From: Rutidosis leptorrhynchoides
Lineage: Eukaryota; Streptophyta; Magnoliopsida; Asterales; Asteraceae
Reading direction: 5' to 3'
NCBI RefSeq assembly: GCF_046630445.1
Contig: NC_092339.1
Location: 312,231,501-312,295,500 of the forward strand
Length of the DNA stretch: 64,000 bases
How positions within the stretch are numbered: position 1 is the first letter of the stretch; every line of letters starts with the position of its first letter. The notes beneath the pieces are model-generated. The model was not told the DNA's origin, searched no databases, and saw only the letters and a list, made by a program, of their open reading frames with translations. This document shows, in pieces, positions 10,573 through 22,820 of the stretch. The position numbers were made by a program, and so were the translations under genes.

Positions 10573-10885
10573 TGTTATAAAAGTAATAATTGGATGATAA
10601 TTTTATTATTATTATAAATATTGCATAGTATATTTTTTTGAGTATAAATAGGTGTGTTGAGTTAGAGTTTATGGTATGTATTTTTTTGGTTAACAAAAAC
10701 ACTCTCTCTCTCTAGATTCCAAATGCCACCAAACTCTCATTGTACATTTTTCTATAAATAAAAAACCAATTACTCATACCTTTTGTTCAACATTTGTTTT
10801 CTCAGTTTTACAGTATCTCTATCTCTATATACCTTCTACAGTCAAGAACCACTAAAGGTAGTTATAAGCCTACTGAATTATAACA
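10573..10885 (+). repeat. 5' LTR of copia element
   Basis: Starts TGTTATAAAAG and ends TGAATTATAACA, with matching TGTTATA/TATAACA inverted ends. It includes a CT microsatellite (CACTCTCTCTCTCT) and CTATAAATAAA, a possible TATA box, about 180 bases in. Confidence 0.93.
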
Positions 10886-10904
10886 CGTTATCAGCACGAA
10901 AAGC
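10886..10904 (+). other. Primer-binding-like site of copia element
   Basis: CGTTATCAGCACGAAAAGC directly follows the 5' LTR. It shares TATCAG with the usual plant copia initiator-tRNA-Met site TGGTATCAGAGC but differs around it, so the primer tRNA is uncertain. Confidence 0.5.
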
Positions 10905-11002
10905 TTAGTGTAATTAAAAGATATCTCAAACGATCACGAATCACTAATCAAGGTATGAAATTATTAATAATTTTCAGACTCGAATATATCAAATTTTGGA
11001 CT

Positions 11003-11292
11003 ACTAACATTTATATTTATGTTATTTAAGTTATATATGGTCGGTTATACCACCTGAATTATATTTCTGTAATCTAACTTTTACTAACTTCACTAACATT
11101 TATATTTATGTTATTTAAGTTATATATGGTCGGTTATACCACCTGAATTATATTTCTGTAATCTAACTTTTACTAACTTCACTAACATTTATATTTATGT
11201 TATTTAAGTTATATATGGTCGGTTATACCACCTGAATTATATTTTCTGTAATCTAACTCTTATTAACTTCACTAACATTTATATTTATGTTA
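11003..11292. repeat. 89-bp tandem repeat, three units plus a partial
   Basis: Units start with ACTAACATTTATATTTATG at 11003, 11092, 11181 and 11271 (spacing 89, 89, 90). A 29-base segment, ACGCAACACGTCATTTGACA and the next 9 bases, is then nearly duplicated at about 11310 and 11347. All lie in the copia leader. Confidence 0.9.
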
Positions 11293-11504
11293 ATAAGACC
11301 TCATGATTGTACGCAACACGTCATTTGACAACACGGTACTTTATGTATGCAACACGTCATTTGACAACACGGTACCATGGGTCGAGATTAATTCCGATCA
11401 ATACGAATACGACGGGGTCTTTATATGTTATCTAACATTTATGATTACTTATGCAATTAATCATTATTTATTTCATGCATACTAATGTTTATTCTTAAAT
11501 TTAT

Positions 11505-11735
11505 AATTTTAAAAGTTAAAATAAAAAAATAGTTTGTATTTTTATTAAAAGTAAATCTTAAAAGTTAAAATAAGAAAAAGTAGTTTGTACTTTTATTAAA
11601 AGTAAATCTTAAAAGTTAAAATACAAAAAGTAGTTTGTATTTTTATTAAAAGTAAATCTTAAAAGTTAAAATAAGAAAAAGTAGTTTGTATTTTTATTAA
11701 AAGTATATCTTAAAAGTTAAAGTAAGAAAAAAAAA
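11505..11735. repeat. About 58-bp tandem repeat, four units
   Basis: AT-rich units containing GTAGTTTGTATTTTTATTAA then AAGTAAATCTTAAAAGTTAA recur about every 58 bases where gag would be expected in a copia element. Confidence 0.85.
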
Positions 11736-13400
11736 GGGATGGTAAAATGGAATAGTTTTTTGTCAAAAATGAAGTATTGAAAATGAAGTGGTCTCCTTCT
11801 ATAACTAAAAAAAATATATATACTTTTATCAAATGAATTTTTTTGTGGCCGACAATTTCAAACACGAGTCCGTGTTTAGTTTATCAAGAATATCTCTTGC
11901 TTTGGTGAAAGGTCACGATCACGATATCAGGTGTTGTGAAAGAATTAAAAAATTGGTCAAGTGGCCTTTTAAAAACTAGAAAAAAAAAATAAAAAAAATT
12001 TTTTTTTTATATATTTATAATTTACGGGTAACGTAAAAAAAGGAAGTTTTTTTTAAAAAAAAAAAAACAAAGAAAGTGTTTAAATGAGTTTTACAGAAAG
12101 GGTGAAAGCAAAGTAAAAAAAAAAACTTTTTTCCAAACAAAGGTAAATGAAAGTAGGACTTAATACAAGAAAAAAGTAAACATCTCCTAGACGTGATAAA
12201 ATCTATCAATGATAAGTATTAGACTTGATGAGCTAAATGTGACAAAAATGTTTCAACATGTTTTATGTTAATTTTCTAAAATAAGTTATTATTATTTCGA
12301 GTTTAACACATATACATATATTAATTAAAAACAACCTTTTTGTTCTTATGTAGTGTTGGGTTGCAATTTTGGTTGTATGCCATAATTTCATCCAGTAGAG
12401 TGACAATAGAAAACTTTTGATGATAATCAATAAAAAACTTTTTTCCAAACTTGTCAAATGTTTTGTTAAAAACGTGACCGTTGAAAAAAGGAGGTTGAAT
12501 AATAAAACTTAAAAAACAAATTATTTTTTTAAGAGTGTGCATCAAAATGGTCCGTTTAATAATGGGGAGTAAAAATATAGTCAAATTGTTTCAACGAACA
12601 AGGGTTCAATTGGATGTCTCTTAAAAAAAATCCGCGGGTACGGGTGATGGATCCAATGGATCCGCATCCACGACCCGCGGGTGCTATCCCTAATTGTGAC
12701 AAGTACAAATCAACTAAAAGTCTAAAAAATAAATGCTCTTATAGGGACCAAATGTTCACAATAATTGCCTAAGCAAGATATGAAACAAATAGTTCATAAA
12801 AAAAAAAAGTCGTTGTGCGTTTTCGGGATGATAGCCGAAATACACTTACAAAAGTAGGTCAGCCGTCAATTCTTTATGGCCATATCAACGTAGATCAATA
12901 AAATCATTTATGATTTTGATAAAAGATTAATTAAAAATTAATTGTTTTTTGGTCTTGGATTCTCGATAACAAAAGCAAAGGTTGTTTTTGGTTGCCACAA
13001 CAAACAAGACAGAGGTTGTTGACTTTTGTTGTTAAACATGGCACAAGTGAACAATAACAATAGATTATTGTTTTTGAAAAGAATAATGATGCGTTAATTT
13101 TATTGTATAAAATAAAATTAAAGAAAATGGTTTTCATTGATGACTATGAACAAACGCAAACAAAGTGTTTGTGGTATTTGGTGATTAAAAAAAAGTGCAT
13201 CTAAAGCTTCTACTGAAAATAATATGCATCTAAAGCTTCTACTGAAAATTAATGTGCAAGGTACAACGTATAACTATATGGTCAAATTCATTTGAGCCTT
13301 CGGAGTCACAAGTATATGATGTATATATATATTACTCAATTAACAAAATAGTAAATCTAAATTAATTCATATGAATAGTAAAACGAAATTAATTAATTTA
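11736..13400. other. AT-rich copia interior without recognisable gag or protease
   Basis: No gag, zinc knuckle or protease DTG motif could be read in any frame; the open frames are low-complexity. At 12628-12695 there is a small foldback (CCGCGGGTACGGGTGATGGA against TCCACGACCCGCGGGTG) followed by CTATCCCTA. This is the kind of terminus seen in plant hAT MITEs, so part of the interior may be inserted DNA. Confidence 0.5.
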
Positions 13401-13409
13401 CTATTCACA

Positions 13410-13675
13410 TAAAAAAGCGCATATGATAAAAAGCGCATCGCATATGATAAGCGCATATGATAAAAAGCGAATATGATGAAAAGCACAACGCATATGATGA
13501 AAATCGCATATGATTAAAAGCGCATATGGTGAAAAACACAGCGCATATGATTAAAAGCGTATATGGTGAAAAGGATATATGATAAAATAAAAAAACACAT
13601 ATGGTGATTTATAAAAAAAAAAAAAAAACACATATGGTGATTAATGGAAAGCACATATGGTGATTAATGAAAAGT
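13410..13675. repeat. Degenerate GCGCATATGATAAAA tandem array
   Basis: More than a dozen imperfect units of GCGCATATGATAAAA or CACATATGGTGA type lie directly before the integrase remnant. They share the core CATATGRT and drift from GCGCATATGA on the left to ACACATATGGTGATTAA on the right. Confidence 0.85.
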
Positions 13676-13694
13676 ATATTGTGAAAAAGAATCA

Positions 13695-14280
13695 CAAATG
13701 TTTCTTGAAAGAATTCAAGGTAAGATATATGAACCAATTCATCCATCATATGAACCATTTTGATATTTCATGGTTCTAATAGACGCATCTAGCGGATGGT
13801 CTCATATTTGTATGTTATCAAGCCGTAATATGGCATTTGCAAAGTTTCTTGCACAAATTATTAAATTGAGAACACATTATTCTGATTACACCATTAAAAG
13901 GATGAGACTTGATAATGCTGGTGAGTTAACATCGCAAGCATTTAATGATCATTATATATCTACAGGGATTGTTGTTGAACATCCAGTTGCTCATGTGCAT
14001 ACACAAAATTGGTTTAGCTGAATCAATAGATAAACGCTTACAGCTAATAACTAGAAAATTGATAATGAGTACAAATCTCTCAATATTTATATGTGGACAT
14101 GTAAATTTACATGCTGCGACATTAATTCGCATTATACCATGTGGAAGTCGTAAATATTTTCACTTAATACTTGATTTTGGCCAAGAGCCAAATATTTTCT
14201 ACCTTAAAACATTGGTTGTGCAGTGTATGTTCCAATTGTATCACCACAACACAATAAAATGGTTCTTCAAAGAAAGATGA
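13695..14280 (+). pseudogene. Copia integrase remnant
   Basis: Two reading frames carry conserved copia integrase sequence. Frame one holds VLIDASSGWSH (first catalytic Asp region), then RLDNAGELTS (second Asp region) and VEHPVAHVHTQN. The continuation LAESIDKRLQLITRKLIM lies in another frame from about 14014, so a frameshift lies near 14010. The catalytic Glu region is altered (ES where family members have E). The zinc-binding N-terminus is not recognisable, because the repeat array precedes it. Integrase would insert the cDNA; this copy cannot. Confidence 0.85.
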
Positions 14281-14579
14281 TAATATATTTTGGATATAAA
14301 ACATCTTCAATCATAAGATATATTGAACCCATGATGGGTGATGTTTTTACAGCACGTTTTGCTGATTGTCATTTTAATAAAACATTGTTCCCTAGATTAG
14401 GGGGAGAAATAAAAATAAAAAATAAAATGATGCTTCATGATGTGAACATCAATTAAGGTATATTGAACTCGCACAAAAGAATGTGAAACGAAAGTTCAAA
14501 AATAATGCATATGCAAGAACTTGCAAATTAATTACTTTATGCATTTACAGATATAAAAAAGTGACTAAATCATATATAT

Positions 14580-15900
14580 ACCAGCGATAAATGCTCCAGC
14601 TCGAACTGAAATTCCAAAAGCTGGCAATAATGTCACTGTTGAGTCTTTGCCACGCATCAAACGTGGAAGATCAATTGGTTCCGAAGATAAAAATCCTCGA
14701 AAAAGAAAATCAGCTGATAATGAGGTAAGAGAAAGTGTTCAAGAAGAACCACAAATCAATATTCCTTCTGCAGAGGATATTGATAAATGTAAATACTAAA
14801 ATTGCGATAAATTATGCAATATTATGGAACCGAAATGAAACTAAAATCTCTATGAGATATTTTCATATAATGTTACAATGACATCATGAATAAAGATGAT
14901 GATCTGGAACTAAAATATGTCATTGAATATACAAAATGGACATGATTGAGCTCAATGGAAAGGAGCAATAAGAGCTGAATTAGAATCGCTCGATAAAAGA
15001 AAAGTTTTCGGATCAATCGTTATCACTTTTAAAGATGTGAAACGTATGGGATACAAATGAATTTTTATCCGAAAAGAAATGTGCAAATGAAGTTACAAGG
15101 CAAAACTAGACTTGTAACTCAATATTTCTCACAAAGACCAGAAATGAATTAGGAGGAAAAATTATCCTCCTGTAATGGATACAATTACTTATTAGATACT
15201 TAATCAACCTGGTAGTTATTTAAATGCATCTCATGAATGTTGTTACTACTTATCTGTATGGATCACTTAATAGTGATATATATGAATATACCTAAAGGGT
15301 TAAGGTATCATAAGCATCTAATGTAAAACCCAAGGGAATATATTCCATTAAATCACAAAGATTTCTAAGTGAGTTTATACAAACGGGACGTATGTGGTAT
15401 AACCGATTAAATGACTACTTGATAAAAAAAAGGGTATAAATATAAACTTATTTTGCACGTATGTTTTATAAAAACAATGTTCGGATATGAGATCGTAGTT
15501 GTTTATGTCAATGTTCTTAACATCATATGAACAAATAAAGAGATCTATGAAATCATTCAACTTCTAAAGAATTATTTTGAAATGAAAGATCTTGAAAAAA
15601 CCAAGTATTACCTTGGATTGCAAATTGAGCATATGCCTAATGGTTTACTTGTACATCAAACAACTTATACCGAAAAGATTTTAAAACATTTTTTTTTAAA
15701 GACAAACTCATTGTTGTTAGATCACTCAATATTGACACTGATCTATTTCATCCCTGCGAAGATCATGAAAATTTTAACAGATTGGAAGTTCTATATTTTA
15801 GTGCAATTGAGGTTCTTATGTATCTTATAGATTATACAAGATCTGACATTTCTTTTGCAGTTAATTTGTTGACAAGGTTCAGCTCAGCCCCTACCAAAAG
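14580..15900 (+). pseudogene. Copia reverse transcriptase remnant
   Basis: Fragments in several frames match copia RT: AIRAELESLDKRKVFGSIV (about 14968-15020), GYKWIFIRKE-like sequence around 15050, PPVMDTITY (about 15168) and DLEKTKYYLGLQIEH at 15582-15625. Stops and shifts separate every fragment. The YVDD catalytic box expected near 15500 is not readable. Confidence 0.8.
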
Positions 15901-15959
15901 ACATTGGAATGGGATCAAACAAATAGTTTGATACCTTCGGGGAACTACTGATTTATAAT

Positions 15960-16486
15960 TATTTTATTCTAACGAATCAAAACAAGATTTGGTTGGTTAT
16001 GCAGATGCAGGTTATTTATCTGATCCGCATAAAGCTAAATTTCAAAATGGATATGTATTCCTAAATGGAGGTACCGCAATATCATGGCGTTCTCAAAAAC
16101 AAACACTTGTTGCAACATCATCAAATCATGCCGAAGTAATTGCATTACATGAAGCCAGTCGGGAATGTTTTTGGTTGAGATCAATGACACAACTCATTAC
16201 TGATTCTTGTGGACTAGAACGCAATAAAAGTTCAACAACTATCTATGAAGATAATGTAGCTTGCATAACACAGATGAAAGAAGGGTATATCAAAAGTGAC
16301 CGAACAAAACACATACCCCCTAGATTTTTCTCATACACTCAAAATCTCATTAAGGACAACCAGATTGAAATGAGATATGTTCAGTCCAGCAAAAACTCTG
16401 CTGACCTTTTCACCAAAGCACTTCCAACTGCTATTTTCAGAACACACGTTCATAATATTGGCATAAGGCATGTTCAGAAGATGTAA
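15960..16486 (+). pseudogene. Copia RNase H domain, longest intact piece
   Basis: The frame from 15989 encodes about 165 residues of copia RNase H: VGYADAGYLSDPHKAKFQNG, ISWRSQKQTLVATSSNHAEV, a YEDNVACI box and a KHI box (changed to KHIPPRF where KHID is usual), ending in the family-typical SADLFTKALPT. RNase H degrades the RNA strand of the RNA/DNA hybrid during cDNA synthesis. The domain is open, but upstream pol is broken. Confidence 0.85.
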
Positions 16487-16628
16487 CAACTCAGGCGTTG
16501 CCTACTTGAGGGGGAGTCAACTCTATGCTGCACTCTTTTTCCCTTAGCTAAAGTTTTATCCCAAAGGGTTTTCTTTAGCAAGGTTTTTAACGAGGCAGTA
16601 CTAGTTATTCACTAATAAAATTATCATC

Positions 16629-16638
16629 CAAGGGGGAG
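16629..16638 (+). other. Polypurine tract of copia element
   Basis: AAGGGGGAG immediately before the 3' LTR; primes plus-strand synthesis in LTR elements. A second purine run, GAGGGGGAG, lies at about 16508-16516. Confidence 0.8.
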
Positions 16639-16951
16639 TGTTATAAAAGTAATAATTGGATGATAATTTTATTATTATTATAGATATTGCATAGTATATT
16701 TTTTTGAGTATAAATAGGTGTGTTGAGTTAGAGTTTATGGTATGTATTTTTTTGGTTAACAAAAACACTCTCTCTCTCTAGATTCCAAATGCCACCAAAC
16801 TCTCATTGTACATTTTTCTATAAATAAAAAACCAATTACTCATACCTTTTGTTCAACATTTGTTTTCTCAGTTTTACAGTATCTCTATCTCTATATACCT
16901 TCTACAGTCAAGAACCACTAAAGGTAGTTATAAGCCTACTGAATTATAACA
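16639..16951 (+). repeat. 3' LTR of copia element
   Basis: 313 bp, identical to 10573-10885 except for one A-to-G difference in the ATTATTATARATATTGC segment. It is followed by the duplication AGAAT at 16952-16956. Confidence 0.93.
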
Positions 16952-17064
16952 AGAATCAAATTTTCATGGGTTTTAAATCCTGTCTGGAATTCAATTTTGG
17001 CTCTAAGCGATAGTCAAGTATCCAATAAATCGACGCTTACTGTTGACTCGATTAATAGAGACAA

Positions 17065-17345
17065 AGAGATCTATTACATACATGGTAGATGTGTACTTCA
17101 TATTTGTTTCTTTTCTTAAAACCATGTTTCACAAAGTTGTACTTGATATTTGGTCTCACAAAAATAACTACTTAAAGTCGTTCAAATATGCTACGAAAAC
17201 ATCAAGTTAATCGATCAATACTCATTTGATAAATTAGTCGTAACTCACAAATCTTCATGTAGCTACTCGATCTTGTTAGCCTATAGGCTTTTTGCGGCTA
17301 TCTCTTGTTACTCCAAAACATAACAACTCGATCAGCATAGCATAT
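17065..17345. other. Flank between SINE and gypsy solo LTR
   Basis: No gene or repeat recognised apart from the 14-bp SINE target duplication at 17065-17078 and the left CATAT duplication of the next element at 17341-17345. Confidence 0.5.
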
Positions 17346-19254
17346 TGAAATGTCCCGTTCATAATGATTATAAACGTTCCATATTAATTGATTTCGTTGC
17401 GAGGTTTTGACCTCTATATGAGACGTTTTTTTCAAAGACTACATTCGTTTTTAAAACAAACCATAACCTTTATTTTATCGACAAGGTTTAAAGGACACCA
17501 CCTAGATTATCTAGAAATGAAAATCTAAAAATATCACACTTACACACCACCAATACATATTGGTTTACATTATTAATTTGTTACAATAAAGTAAATTTCG
17601 AATGCAGTTTTAAACAATATTATACAAGCATGCTGACACCAAATCTTGTTCATATTTTAGCATGCAACAGCGGAAGCTCTTAATAATCACCTGAAAATAA
17701 ACATGCTTTAAACGTCAACAAAAATGTTGGTGAGTTATAGGTTTAACCTATATATTTATCAAATCGTAATAATAGACCACAAGATTTCATATTTCAATAT
17801 ACATCCCATACATAGAGATAAAAATCATTCATATGGTGAACACCTGGTAACCGACCTTAACAAGATGCATATAGAATATCCCCTATCATTCCGGGACTCC
17901 CTTCGAACATGATTAAATTCGATATACTAAAGCATCCGGTACTTTGGATGGGGCTTGTTGGGCCCAATAGATCTATTTTTAGGATTCACGTCAATTAGGG
18001 TGTCTGTTCCCTAATTCTTAGATTACCAGACTAAAAAGGGGCATATTCGGTTTAATAATTCAACCATAGAATGTAGTTTCACGTACTTGTGTCTATTTTG
18101 TAAAATATTTATAAAACCGCATGTATTCTCATCCCAAAAATATTAGATTTATAAAGTGGGACTATAACTCACTTTCACATATTTTTACTTCGTCGGGAAG
18201 TAAGACTTGGTCACTGGTTGATTCACGAACCTATAACAAATATGTACATATATATCAAAGTATGTTTAAAATATATTTACAACATTTAATATGTTTTAAT
18301 ATTTTAAGTTTATTTAGTCAGCTGTCCTCGTTAGTAACCAACAACTAGTTGTCCACAGTTAGATGTACAGAAATAAATCGATATATATATTATCTTGAAT
18401 CAATCCATGACCCAGTGTATACACGTCTCAGGCTAGATCACAACTCAAAGTATATATATTTTTGGAATCAACCTCAACCCTGTATAGCTAACTCCAACAT
18501 TACTGCATATAGAGTGTCTATGGTTGTTCCAAATAATATATATAGATGGGTCGATATGATATGTCAAAACATTTGCATACGTGTCTATGGTATCCCAAGA
18601 TTACATAATATATTAGAATATATGTATTATACAATATAAGTTAGCTAGGATATGATTAATATAGATTTGTTACCAATTTTCACGTAGCTACAACAAGTAA
18701 AAATATCCAATCTTGTTTTACCCATAACTTCTTCGTTTTAAATCCGTTTTGAGTGATTCAAGTTGCTATGGTTTCATATTGAACTTAAGTTTATGAATCT
18801 AAACAGAAAAAGTATAAGTTTATAGTCATAAATACAGATTACAATTTGTTTTTGTAAAGGTAGTCATTTCAGTCGAAAGAATGACGTCTAGATGACCATT
18901 TTGGAAAACATAATTCCACTTTGAGTTTAACCATGATTTTTGGATATGGTTTCATGTTCATAAGAAAAATCATTTTTCCAGAAGAACAACTTTTAAATCA
19001 AAGTTTATCATAGTTTTTAATTAACTAACCTAAAACAGCCCGCGGTGTTACTACGACGGCGTATATCCGGTTTTACGGTATTTTTCGTGTTTTCAGATTT
19101 TAAATCATTAAGTTAGCATATCATATAGATATAGAACATGTGTCTAGTTGATTTTAAAAGTCAAAATAGAAGGATTAACTTTTGTTTGCGAACAAGTTTA
19201 GAATTAACTAAACTATATTCTAGTGATTACAAGTTTAAACCTTCGAATAAGGTA

Positions 19255-19285
<31 letters not shown>

Positions 19286-20387
19286 GAATCGAATGATGTT
19301 ATGAACATCATTACTACCTCAGGTTTTGTGGATAAACCTACTGGAAATGAGAAAAATAGATCTAGCTTCAAAGGATCCTTGGATGGTTTGAAAGTTCTTG
19401 AAGTAGAATCATGACATGAAAACAAGTTCAAGTAAGATTTTCACTCGAAATAAGATTGTTAAAGTTATAGAAATTGAATCAAAGTTTGAATATGAGTATT
19501 ACCTTGTATTAGAAAGATATCTTACTGTAAATAAGAAAGATTTCTTGAGGTTGGATGATCACTCAAAGTAGATTTGCAAGATTGAAAGTAAGCTAGCAAA
19601 CTTGGAAGTGTTGTTGGTGTGTTCTTGAGTAGTTGTTTTATAACTTGGTTTATGTATGGATTTATGAACTAAATTGAGCTAGATTTTGATGAAGATGATG
19701 AAGAACACTTAGAAAAATGGAAGAACACTTGAGAGAGAGTAGTTTGATGCATGTAAGTTGCAAAATAAAAGTGTTTGTGGACACCCTCATTCACGTGAAT
19801 ATGGATGAATCATATAGGCTCCATTAGTTTGTTATTTTGTGAGATATTTCATACTAGATGTTAAATGATGGTTCCCACATGGTTAGGTGACTCACATGGA
19901 CTGATAAGAGCTGATCATTGAAGTGTATATACCAATAGTAAATACATTTAGAAGTTGTGTATTGTACGAGTGCATACGAGTAGAATTGTTGATGAAAATG
20001 AATGAGGATGTAATTGTAAGCATTTTTGTTAAGTATAAGTACTTTGATAAGTGTCTTGAAGTCTTTCAAACGTGTATGAATACATATTAAAACACTACAT
20101 GTTTATACATTTTAACTGAGTCGTTAAGTCATCGTTAGTCGTTACATGTAAGTGTTGTTTTGAAACCTTTAAGTTAACGATCTTCTTAAATGTTGTTAAC
20201 CCATTGTTTATTATATCTAATGAGATGTTAAATTATTATATTATCATGATATTATGATGTATTAATATATCTTAATATGATATATATACAATTAAATGTC
20301 GTTACAACGATAATCGTTACATATATGTCTCGTTTCGAAATCCTTAAGTTAGTAGTCTTGTCTTTACATATGTAGTTCATTGTTAAT

Positions 20388-22607
20388 TGTAACAACCCTC
20401 ACTTTTCGACTTTTAAATTTACTGAATTAACCTTAGGGTTATCTGTCTGACTATATGTATTAAGGGTTGTTATATACAATTAAATATTGACCGAATAGTA
20501 ATTTTTAGTCAACATTGTACGCTTAAATAAATAATATATTATTAATTTATATAATTTGACATAATTTAACTAAGTATATAAACTTTGTATCACTTTTATT
20601 ATTTAGTTAATGTATTATATATTTAACTATATAATAAATCCAATTATATATAAATGTAATAATATTTACAAACTTACTAAAACTATAGTTTAATAATTAA
20701 AATCATAATTATTATTAAAAATACAAAATACCGAATTATTTATTATTTTATGCAAAATTTGTATTTATTAACTAAATAAAAATAAAAAAATATATATTAT
20801 TGACAAATATTCTTGGAAAAGCATTAAATCAATTTGTTTATTTATATAAAAAAAATCCTTAAAATAAATGAAAATAAATAAATAAATAAATAAATAAATT
20901 ACTTTTTAATTAAAAATTGTAATGGAAAAACTATTTTTATTATTTTATTTTGTGCATTATCCCATGACCTAACATTTAATACTTTTGAATTTTAAAATCC
21001 CATTAAGAATTTAATTATTTCTTTTTCTTTTAATTATTTTATTCTTTTTACCTAATTTTTTCAAGTATAAATACCCCTCATTTCTTATTCAAACTCACAC
21101 CAAAAATTTCTCTCATTCTCTCTTTGAAGAATTACTACTAGTAAGTATTCTTTTCTTACTTTTTATTTTTTACTTTTTACTATTTACTTTTTACTTTTTA
21201 CTTCGGTTTATTATTTTTTTACCGAAAAATCTAAATAATGTTATAAATTATATGCAATTAAAAATAAAATAAATAACATGTTATAATTAGTAATATATGT
21301 TAATAAAAATTATAAAAGTATTTTTATGAATTAATATATAGGAATTATAATTAAAATCGAATTAATGAATATATATATATATATATACGCACCTAACGTG
21401 AAGGTTGTAATTAAAGATAGCGTACAAAGACTACAAACATCACCGCTACTTATGGCCTAGGGTGATCCTTGTTACCATTATGAGACGCTTGTAGATCTCG
21501 AATGCCAAGACTTAGATTCTGGTCAAGAGATCCTGGGCCATTCGGTAACAATAGATCATTCGAGTGAATTGCATGTTAGCAACGAAGTTTGGGCGAGATT
21601 GTACAACACCTTTGTTAAGAATTATAACCCGAACATTCTTAAACTAGAATCTTACTATAAGTGGAAGCTTTCCATAAATAGTAAGTTTCCAAAAATAGAA
21701 ACTTTTGAGAAATAGGAACTTTTCTCGAAAACCGTCACTGTCAATATAGTTGCTATATTAATAAACATACTTTATGTCAGTTAGACATTAACTAATCAAA
21801 CGTTATACCTCTAGGTTGATATCCAGATCACTTACTTGCTTTACTTTCCTTCTTGCGTGGAATACTTCAACTGCTATTTAAGGTGAATTCATAGCCCCTC
21901 TTTAATTGCTAGCAAACTTACTTACTTTTACTTGGGGTGAGACACATGCTGTTTTTACTTTTTACACTTTAGACACAAGTACCAAACTGTTAAACTATGC
22001 TATACCCGGCTATGTCCGACTAAGTCCCTACAGTAATATTTTTAATTGATGCGGCATGCTTAATTATTGGGGGTAGGCCTATCGGGAGTAACGTCCCCGA
22101 TACATTTAACCAAGTCATTATATTACTTAATAATGAAATTAAACCGACAAGGACAGACACAACTTGTCATGGGCAAACTTGAACATTTAGTCTAAATATC
22201 ACGCATTGGCATAACTTTTTGATCCTGCGGGAGATCAACTTTACAAACTAAATCTTGTGGTCTAAAACAACGGTCAAACTTTTTTTTGTTAAACCTATGA
22301 ACTTCACTCAATCTTTTTGGTTGACACTTTAGCATGTTTTGTCTCAGGTGCTGTTTGATTCAAGCTCTTATACTTACTGCTTATGTGATGCTACTTGGAC
22401 ATAGGATCAAGAGATATCGCATTTATTACTTCTGCCTGTGAACATTTACGTTATTGTTATTCCTGTCATTGTAACGACATTTCATTTTCCGCTGCGTACT
22501 CATTAAAGTTAAATTCATCATTTAGTATTGTTCTCGTTTATTATAATATGTTGGTATGTTTTGATATTAGTGACGTTCCTTCCAGACCCTATTGGGAGGA
22601 CGTTATA
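20388..22607 (+). repeat. 5' LTR of gypsy element B
   Basis: Starts TGTAACAACCCTCACTTTTC and ends GGGAGGACGTTATA. Contains a likely promoter TATAAATACCCC at about 21066-21077 and ACTTTTTACTTTTT repeats at about 21155-21205. Confidence 0.9.
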
Positions 22608-22610
22608 GAT

Positions 22611-22622
22611 TGGTATCAGAGC
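22611..22622 (+). other. Primer-binding site of gypsy element B
   Basis: TGGTATCAGAGC, the standard plant LTR-element site complementary to the 3' end of initiator tRNA-Met, three bases after the 5' LTR. Confidence 0.9.
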
Positions 22623-22820
22623 ATAACCAGGCTGTTATAGAGAACCAGGATTGCATTTTTATGTGTGCCTTACTTGTTAGCTAGGGTGCCTTAGCAATCT
22701 AGGAAACTATAACCTTTCCTGCCTTAGACTTTAAAGCACTTAGGATTGCCTTGTAATCTTAAAACATATGCCTTACAATCCTATCCTAAAACTGATCAAA
22801 ATCTCCTTCCTAATGTTAGG

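Larger units (their letters stand above)
10573..16951 (+). mobile_element. Ty1/copia LTR retrotransposon, complete ends, dead coding region
   Basis: Full-length by structure: two 313-bp LTRs, flanking 5-bp duplication AGAAT (10568-10572 and 16952-16956), a primer-binding-like site after the first LTR and a polypurine tract before the second. The pol order integrase, RT, RNase H marks it as copia. Gag and protease are not recognisable; 10886-13690 is filled with tandem repeats and AT-rich DNA. By my alignment the LTRs differ at one base (A against G, about 45 bases in), which suggests a recent insertion, yet the coding region has many stops and shifts. Confidence 0.93.
10315..17064 (-). mobile_element. 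SINE-like element, split by the copia insertion
   Basis: On the minus strand this ends in a (TTG)n tail (plus strand ACAACAAC..., 10311-10335) preceded by a segment whose plus-strand form is CCCGCATATGCGAGGTATGG, resembling the 3' end of Au-type plant SINEs. The 14-bp direct repeat AGAGATCTATTACA flanks it at 10301-10314 and 17065-17078, so its other end must lie beyond the copia element. Without copia and one AGAAT copy it would be about 366 bp (10315-10572 plus 16957-17064). The internal pol III boxes near 16960-17050 are not convincing by eye, so the class is inferred from the tail and target duplication. Confidence 0.6.

Noticed and set aside
10301-10700. CRISPR-like or satellite array from the ACAACA run
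   Set aside because: It is a short trinucleotide tail of a SINE-like element. Nothing in the window resembles a CRISPR array, and the setting is a plant nuclear genome.
18121-18639. Two adjacent frames of 75 and 96 codons
   Set aside because: Located inside the minus-strand family-A LTR; the same region in the copy at 60100-60500 is not open in the same way.
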